NCBI RefSeq assembly: GCF_910592395.1
Contig: NC_088316.1
Coordinates: 17,980,001-18,044,000, forward strand
Direction of reading: 5' to 3'
From: Lineus longissimus
Taxonomy: Eukaryota; Nemertea; Pilidiophora; Heteronemertea; Lineidae
DNA length: 64,000 nucleotides
Within the stretch, counting starts at the first letter, position 1, and every line of letters begins with the position of its first letter. Below the pieces are notes generated by a model. That model did not search any database. It had not been told where the DNA came from and was given only the letters and a program-made list of their open reading frames with translations. Shown piece by piece: positions 47,060 to 64,000 of this stretch. The position numbers were made by a program, and so were the translations under genes.

Positions 47060-47270
47060 GGTAGTATTTCATCATCAAATCGATAAAATCTTTCCTTGTG
47101 AATATGGAAATGTGATTGTGCACATGTTCGCCCAAATCTCCGAGTTACCTGAGGGAGACCATCTTGACCCGCAATGTTTTGAAATCGCTAAATCACTCAT
47201 CCCGATAGTGGTGACGCAAACGCACCAGATTCAGGGTGGATGGAGATGGACGTCAAATAAACCAAATTGG
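47060..47270 (+). repeat. dispersed repeat, inverted copy of the element at 57.7 kb
   Basis: The plus strand reads DHLDPQCFEIAKS over 47157-47200; the minus strand of 57.7-57.9 kb reads SHLDPQCIDIAKL. The bases CATTG.GGGTCAAGATG agree at DNA level too. Confidence 0.5.
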
Positions 47271-48830
47271 TCCATAATTGGATAGTCGCTAATGCTTGCT
47301 CTCCCATGCGGTTAGTTAGCATTATTTAGCGCCGACTCTGTCAGAGAACCAGGGCGTAATGAAGAAATCGTAAAAGTGACGAAGTATGAATAAAATGTTG
47401 CGAATCAAGTTCACTTTGCTGAAAAGCCTGTACACGGGGTGTTTATTTCTGTTGGTAAAAAGTATCACAGTTTTTTCAAAAGAACAAAAACCTTTAGTTC
47501 TAACTGTGTGAGTGGCCGGTACAAATTGTCTTGAATATACATGGTCACCTCGTCGAAGTACCTCCCCGGTTCCATGGCAACATCACTGGGACTGATTTAA
47601 GATGCTGATAAGAAGCAAGGTGACACTACTAAGAAACAATGATGTACAATAAGTCAGAAATCAAATACACGTACACTTATAATTCGGTATATCAGAATCG
47701 GCGGGACTAACAACCCACGCAATGCCACACTGTCCGGTTGTTGTGATCGAAACAATCGATTGCTAAACCTGGGAGTACACGAAGGTAAACAGTCAGGCAA
47801 TGATCCAAAATGGGGCGAGTCGCAGCAAAATCGGGCTATCGCCTGCTGATTCGGGCTATAGCTCAAAGTCCGCTGAGCGCGGGCTACACAGCGCAGCTTG
47901 ATCAACGCCGAGCGTATAACTGTCGGGAGATATAAAGTAGTGAATGAGCTGTGGCAGTATACGTTAACGATTATCCAAAATGTACAGCATTTTACAAAAT
48001 TAGACATGCGTTAAGAGAAATTGGTGACGGTGGATAGTTTCCTGGCTAATTGTCACAATATAATGTAACCAAAGAGACATGATATCCATCATTTGTAACA
48101 TGTAATATTGTCAATAATATCGTGTTAATCAAATTGTTATTCCAGTATATAATGGAAAGCAAGCCTCGGGGATATCATAACCAATTCAACCTTCTGGGTC
48201 GATTCGTCTGGAAATGTTCGCGAATTCTGCGGACTAATATCGGGATTAACGCGTCACCCTGACTGCAGGTGGATCGAGCACAGTGTTACATGAATGTATA
48301 GTTAGTGACAAGCCTGTCGCACCATCATTGGGTTTAGCCTTATTTAGTTACCGATATATTCTACTATGAGGATTTTTCTTTTCGAGTGAAGTGAGTTTTT
48401 TCGCTGTGGATTATATTGCATAAATCCGCGTCTGGAGACTTCGGGATCGTTGTCTCTTTACTGATATTCCCCCCCATTGTGTGATCTGAACACTCATCCA
48501 AGCACAGTCAGCACTTACCTGCTTTGGAGCGGCACCATCGGCAGTATCTGCTTTGTTCCGGTTAAGAGCAACGACAACTGGATGGACCAGTGTTATTTCA
48601 GGCTTATATATCACTGAAGATAACCTGTTGTTTTTTTCCGATTGGATACAATGGAGTAACCGTGCACTAGAATTTCCGTGCCGTAGGATTTGCGATGTGT
48701 CACTGCTGGGCGTGACTCTGACTATGAAGAACTAGAGGAATAAAATAAGTGATATAAAGGCGTGTACGACGTACAAGCATTTTAAAGAGGGGTTACATGT
48801 AACCATTTTGGTGGTATTCAGCACAGGAAT
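47271..48830. other. intergenic, upstream region of the TRPC gene
   Basis: No exon or RNA gene recognised. The promoter and any non-coding first exon of the TRPC gene should lie in the right part, but no core element stands out. Confidence 0.35.
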
Positions 48831-58380
<9,550 letters not shown>

Positions 58381-60058
58381 CAGGGATGTTAAATACCAGG
58401 GTGCATACAGTGTAGCCAAAAACCTCGGAAGACCATACCTCCATCCCTCGAGATGAAAGCACCAAGTAGACACAGAACTTTGCCAGAAGAAAATAGATCT
58501 CGATTCGGTTAAGTACTTTTAGCGTTGGAGCTGTTTTTGTGAAGCAAAATCGGAAGAAATTTTACAGGTGTTCAAATTCAGGTCTTCTGTCAGCTCAATT
58601 TACGTCGCCCCGACTTTTGCTTGACAAAATTGCCTCCTGAGCTAAATCCACCATCTCGAGGAAACCAGAGGTTGATATTTTACTTCTACGGCCCTGTCTG
58701 CAGGAACGGAAGAACATTAACCTTGTTTTCATCGGGATGTAAACTAATGGACTGAATCGAGATATTTTGGTCTTCTTCTTCTTCTTGGAAGATTCTCCCT
58801 CATCTACTAGTACAAGCACTTTGAGTCTGAGGGTAGAGGAAATGTGCTTATAAGCGGGGTTTTTTTGTGGTCACTCTGTACGGAAAACTTTTTTCATTGT
58901 GCCTATACCGACAATGGACGTGCACGTATAGTTTATTTGGAGACGGGATGTTAAAAATCACCGGTATCATCTCCTCAGGGCTGGATGACTGTTGACCAAG
59001 ATGTTCTGATTGATCTATTGCGTATTCAAAATCTATCTTTAAACTGAAGCGTAAAATGAAGTAAATCCTCCATGTTATCGTCACTGCTCACATGAAACAA
59101 TAGGTTGAAAATGCGGTCCATTTCATCGAATAGAACTTGTTTGCCTCGTTTGTACGTAAGACGCAGTGGATTTGGCCGAGTCTCTCCCCGCGAGTCGCCC
59201 TGGCTAATGAGTGATGTTCTGAAGATTAGAAACCGACGACTTGAAGTACAAGTGGCGATGCATTGGCGACACGCTGCCTGGAAGATCACCAGTCTGTGGA
59301 AACTCTCAGGAATAACAGAACCATAATGTAATACAAATAATGACGTAGTATGTCCATGGAAGCGTCGTGCTATCGGAGTGACATAAAGTCATTTGTAAAA
59401 GCTTTCCTTTGCCAGTTCGTGTGCGTCATGAAATAACGAATAATGTGTTTTTCTACTATCTAAGCTGACACTAAAGCAAGGAAGTTGTTGAACAAGGGCC
59501 TCTTTCCTCAGAATTTGAAACAAAAAACGAACACCGCAAAAATGTCCTGTAAAATAGAAGCCCTCCTCCCCTGAGGTTTCCCCCTATTGTCACAGTTCGG
59601 TCACCATGGTCACATCCCTTATAAACATGAATTAAATAAAGGTATGTAAACAAATCGACCCATAAATACTTTTGCTTTCGATTGACAGCATGACCAATTC
59701 AATAGGTGACGTAACAAGTCCCGGCAGGGACCAAAACCGATTATATCAGATTTACGTTCAGCTTGATCCATAAGCGTCCATGTAGCACTGTGTTTTATAG
59801 ACCCTCTTGTTGTTCTTCTTGGATTGAAATACAACTAACACCTGTGCTTATTTTAGCCACCACGGTTTTGACAATAGTTGCCGTCTTCAAGCGTAGTCTT
59901 GCACACAAACGTCGAAGAAGTTGACTCGTTTACGGGTTTCGAGTTGGAATGCGTTGCGCGAATCATTGTAATGTGGAGACATAGTAGAGTAATCTCATAC
60001 CGGGGGTGCTACTAGCCCCTGACGTCGGACAACAATGTAAACATTCGTTCCTTTCAAT
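58381..60058. other. TRPC 3' UTR and intergenic DNA
   Basis: AATAAA at 59635-59640 is the best candidate poly(A) signal for the TRPC gene (about 1.25 kb 3' UTR). No exon found in the rest. Confidence 0.4.
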
Positions 60059-60132
60059 ATGGCCGCTACTTCTCACTTTCACGTTTGATATGTATGGAAC
60101 AGACGGATTGGATTTTTCTTCATTTGGAAAAG
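60059..60132 (+). CDS. orphan first exon with upstream ORF
   Basis: An ATG in a YY1-like context (CAATATGGCCGC, 60059) opens a 9-codon upstream frame (MAATSHFHV) ending TGA at 60086-60088. Two bases later a second ATG (60090) opens MYGTDGLDFSSFGK and runs to a strong donor, AAAAG|GTGAGT, after 60132. This looks like a first exon whose main start is reached by reinitiation or leaky scanning. No continuing exon was recognised up to 64000, so the gene may extend beyond the window, or the first ATG may be used differently. Family not recognised. Confidence 0.4.
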
Positions 60133-60466
60133 GTGAGTATTTCTTCAAATTTCTTCAGTCTCGCACTCCAAGAAGTCTTTCTCTCCCTCACGCGGGGTCA
60201 TCCCATGTTCCCCGGTTTTTATGTTCCTCTTGTCTGCAATTGAGAATAAGAGGAACAAGCCTATCGGCGTCTGATTCACAATGTGGTTTGTGAGGAGTGT
60301 CATAGTCGTCAACAGTGTAGCTTACGTATTTCGAAGACCAGTGGAATTGGCGGCGTCAAATTATTAGTGAAATTTATAATTTACAAATTACAAATTACAA
60401 ATCGTTTATTGAAACCGTGTAAAAAGTTACATTTTACATAAGATGAAAGTACAATGACCATAAGCA

Positions 60467-61140
60467 TGATGAACTAAATAACTGGTGTGACATTGTTGTG
60501 GATTTGGTGGTGTGCAGCTGGAGGAGTGGACAATGTCACAACCAGGGTTCCTACATTATATACAGTGGAACCTCCGTTAGTAGACACCTCTCTATTAAAG
60601 ACAACCTTTCCAATAAGGACACTAGTTTTGGTTCCAAATTGGTTGTTTCCATTCAATTTTGACTTCTCTAATCAGTCTTTGGGTGTTCCGAATGCTTGAC
60701 ACATTTCGAACATGTTTTGGTTGGAAACAATCCTACAGTCTTACACTTATGGCTGAATGAATGACAGTGCATTTTCGTGAAAGCTCGGTGACGAAATGCT
60801 GCGACACTATTCGTCACCAACATGTTTGATGGGTGGTGCCATCTGCACAAAGGACGATGAATTAAATAACTGATGTGACATTGTCGCTGCATTTGCAGGT
60901 GTCCACATCGAGGAGTAGATGATGTCACTACATGTACCAGGGTTTGTACTTTCATATACAGTGGACCTACTTTTTGTGGACACCTTTCTATTGAGGACAA
61001 CCTCTTTAATAAGGACAGTAGTTTTTTGTTCCAAATTGGTTGTTTCCATTCAACTCGACTTCTCAGTTTAGGACACCTCTCTGTTAAAACAGCACTTTTC
61101 AGTCCCTGGGGCATTTCTGGAAATTTCATGCTATAGAGCA
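60467..61140. repeat. two-copy direct repeat (~390 bp) of a dispersed CAGTGGAACCTC-type element
   Basis: Copies start at 60467 and 60857 with GATGAAYTAAATAACTGRTG and both contain CCAGGGTT, ATACAGTGGA, CACCTYTCTATT and TTCCAAATTGGTTGTTTCCA in the same order. The same family occurs in the ALG5 3' UTR (31339-31405). Confidence 0.7.
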
Positions 61141-61834
61141 ATTGGTTCAGCTAAGTGACAAGAACAGTACTATAAGACGGTTTTAAAAAGTTGAAAATTA
61201 TTTATTTAAATGACATATGAATGGTTCAGCAGTAATTGGCAGTGTGCATTATGTAATGAAATATGATTTACATAATATAACATTTTTGTGACAAATAGTA
61301 CAGATGATGGATAAATCGATACAGTGGATAGCTGTTAGAATATGCAATACATGCAATAGCATTTGTTTTTATTGAGATTTTGCGAGAACCAAGTGGTATT
61401 TTGACAAGATAATAGAAAGCCAATAACACTACAAGAACATGACTTCAATACATTGACATTGTAGTACTTGGTATACTAAAAATATTCAAAGATGGGTATC
61501 TTGAGTTAAAGTACAAGATGTATGAATGAAGGAGGCACTCTGGTAAGAAATGGTGTCGCTAATGAAAGATTAGAACAGTCCGTCTCAACCTGCCAAGCTC
61601 AGAGCGACATGCGCCTGGTTTTGCTGTGACGGGTCACATATACAAAGTTTACATAAAACAAGATTTGTATGTTTATTTAGGAGGAGTACAAAAGTTGTAT
61701 ATAAAATGCCGACTTCATTATGATTTATAGGACACAAAATTTGACATGACAGCATTTTATAAAATATGAATAATCTATAATGAGAATAGTTTTGTAGCAC
61801 CAATGATTTGAAAATACTGAATTTATTTATTGCA
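61141..61834. other. AT-rich non-coding DNA
   Basis: No exon, RNA gene or clear repeat recognised. Confidence 0.35.
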
Positions 61835-62400
61835 TGAATAGAACACAAAAAACACGATGATTACATGATTGTCACATGCGTGAAATATATTGTCATGGAT
61901 GGGCATTGGGAACAAAAAGAATTGCTGTTATCCGCTGCATTGGTAGCGATTGCTTTAGCTGATTTTCAGAAACTGACAGGAATGAGAATGTTGATATAGT
62001 GCTGAAAAAATATTTTTATAACATACATTGCATTCAAATAACACTAAGAAGTAGACGAGTACTAATTTCGCACACTTGAAAATATTTGGACATTGACTGT
62101 CACTGGTAGTGGTAGTAGAGTAATTACATGCCATCAGCAGCACTAATTCAGACAGTTTTCGCTGTGCTTCAGTAACTGACTGGAATGACTAAGTTTGATT
62201 GTGCTGAAATGATACATAATAACGTACATTGCATAAACAAAATGATTACAAGATTTGTACTGTCTTGAAATATATGGACAGGGACAGTCACTGGAAGTTT
62301 GACATGCCATCAGTTGCACTGCTCCCGACAGTTTTCACTGTGCTTCAGTAACTGACTGGAATGACTAAGTTTGATTGTTCTGTATTTGCCTCCATTTGGA
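61835..62400. repeat. ~185-bp tandem repeat, about 3 diverged copies
   Basis: Each copy has TGAAATATNTGGACA, CATGCCATCAG, GACAGTTTTCNCTGTGCTTC, AGTAACTGACTGGAATGACT and ACGTACATTGCAT words in order. Copies 2 and 3 are close (about 62090-62230, 62270-62400); copy 1 (61870-62050) is diverged. Confidence 0.65.
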
Positions 62401-64000
62401 TTTTGTGAACAAAAGTTACTAACCTTGTGTAATTGAATTGAAGTGTCGAATTCGCCTTGGTCGAAATGATAATACAGTAAATAAATCTATTGAATGTTGC
62501 TGAAAAGAAAACACTTACTACGTTAGAAGCCATGTACATGATAACACCACCACCACCATTATCAATATCATCACAAGTCAACTGGGGAATATGTGTGATA
62601 TTTGTTCAAAACTTGCGTATATGGTATTTGCAGGTCTATTGTATTGTAACATATTTTTCACTTTCAAAATTAACTTTTTTACTAGAAATTATGAATCAAT
62701 ACTAACCGTAAGAAGCGTATGAAATTACAGAAGGCCTTCGTCGAAAAATGTAATGTACTTGTACTCATTCGTGTCATTAAAACTGAAAGCAGCACAGCAT
62801 AACAGTGAAATTACCGTGACATCAATGGATGTCAAACTAACGTAGTGACGTAAATTTGAATTCGAAGTGCACAAATTCACAATTAAGGTTTCGAACACAT
62901 TGAGAACTGAAAAACTTCATACAAATGCTTTCACACCAATGATATGATTGTGGCGCTCCTGATGAGGTATCGCCCTCTGCTAAGCAGCTTTGGTCGTAAC
63001 TAGGGTAAATGTTTTTTTCAAGTGATATGAGCGATGCAATACCTTAGTTTCCACCAGCGCCACGTAGCAGTCAATGAAGTTGTGCTGGTACTCCATTAAC
63101 GTCATGCTTCAAATTTGAAGAAATTAATATTACCTTCATCAAGTACGTAATAATATTACACCAGGCCTTTGTCGAAAATGTAGATCTCGAAGTCTAACTG
63201 TAATGAAAGAAAACATCAATGTGACAATATGGTCTACTATGTATGAGGGGGAGAACGGGTATTTTCGGGACACTGGGATGGGCCGAAAATAACTCGGGAT
63301 TCGGGATAGACACCCTTATTTTAGCGGGATTCGAGACAAGCCGTGTTTTGCGTCACGATTCGGCTAAAATTGCGTATTGGGAAACGGGATAAGCCTTTTT
63401 TCCTAACGGGACGTCGAGACAGTTACCCCCCCTTCCCCGTTCCCACCTTCATGACATGTAGCATTGTTTGTAGGCCTATTGTTACTCACAATCTATTTTT
63501 TTGTAATTGATACTGGTAGTATCAATGTGAAATATGCCACACGTTGGGAGCATGCAAGGCCTAGTACAATACCCCATCATCACAATCAAATATTTCAATA
63601 ATACACTGTCAACGAGAATGAATGTTCAACCATCAATCACGTGCATTGTAGTAGTGTACATCCCCCATCCCATGACGGCTTGCGCCCCGCTGACACGACG
63701 AGCACATGGCTGAGCCAATCCATCGCCTATACACTACTTTACAAAAATCGACACCTACTGAAACTTTCACTAATTATTCTCGGAAATGTACTTTATCGTT
63801 ACATCAATAAATGCACATTCGAATTTCAAAACTACCACTTATTTTTGCCGTGAAACTGACCTGAGTTATCGAAACACCGTCACTGCGAAAAGAGGAAGAA
63901 GCAGGTCCGCATTTATCGAAATATTGCTAAATATAATTGTCAAAATGTCGACCAAATTACCAATTAAATCACAATAAACTTATCAAATGTTCACTCATGC
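62401..64000. other. non-coding right end of the window
   Basis: AT-rich DNA with no exon I can support. At 63255-63430 there is a local block of CGGGAT / CGGGACA words (GGGATTCGGGATAGACA, GCGGGATTCGAGACA, AAACGGGATAAGCC), a degenerate short repeat. Confidence 0.4.

Overview
This is a gene-rich stretch of animal nuclear DNA: every gene is split by GT-AG introns, and polyadenylation signals and decayed DNA transposons lie between genes. The Apaf-1, RanGAP1, EXOSC8 and ALG5 proteins read very like vertebrate orthologues. Short words such as TAGGCCTA and TACATGTA recur. Together these suggest a marine invertebrate deuterostome (echinoderm or hemichordate more than amphioxus), but the phylum is an inference from style.

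Layout. 338-2756 (+): 3' end of an anion-selective Cys-loop receptor (glycine/GABA type) with two alternative terminal M4 exons. 3134-3942: long foldback element. 6910-12110 (-): TMEM272-like four-pass membrane protein with three PPxY motifs and an alternative first exon. 13853-21280 (+): complete Apaf-1 orthologue, 15 coding exons, 1264 aa. 22955-23483 (+): 81-aa single-pass membrane protein, not identified. 24251-27357 (-): EXOSC8 (exosome subunit RRP43), 10 exons, 275 aa. 27527-31243 (+): ALG5 (dolichyl-phosphate glucosyltransferase), 8 exons, 323 aa, starting only 169 bp from the EXOSC8 start; its fourth intron carries a 5'-truncated LINE. 32280-36150: about 3.9 kb of diverged minisatellites. 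37233-46005 (-): RanGAP1, 15 exons, 575 aa; its first intron holds a 2.5-kb Mutator-like transposon coding for an OTU-protease/FLYWCH/truncated-transposase protein. 46716-46954 (+): a possible new gene start. 48831-58380 (+): TRPC channel, 10 exons, 931 aa, with an unusual cysteine-rich loop. 60059-60132 (+): an orphan first exon with an upstream ORF. The rest up to 64000 is repeat-rich non-coding DNA.

The gene models were built by hand. In each complete model the reading phase is kept across every junction and the total length is close to that of the vertebrate family member. The genes do not form one pathway. They cover neurotransmission, apoptosis, RNA decay, N-glycosylation, Ran-driven nuclear transport and calcium entry. 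Two pairs are head to head (TMEM272-like/Apaf-1 and EXOSC8/ALG5); the 81-aa gene and EXOSC8 are tail to tail.

Most interesting: the OTU-carrying Mutator-like element with complete ends and a target-site duplication; a tandem repeat that has multiplied a genuine 5' splice site; duplicated alternative M4 exons; and the ancient EXOSC8/ALG5 divergent pair.
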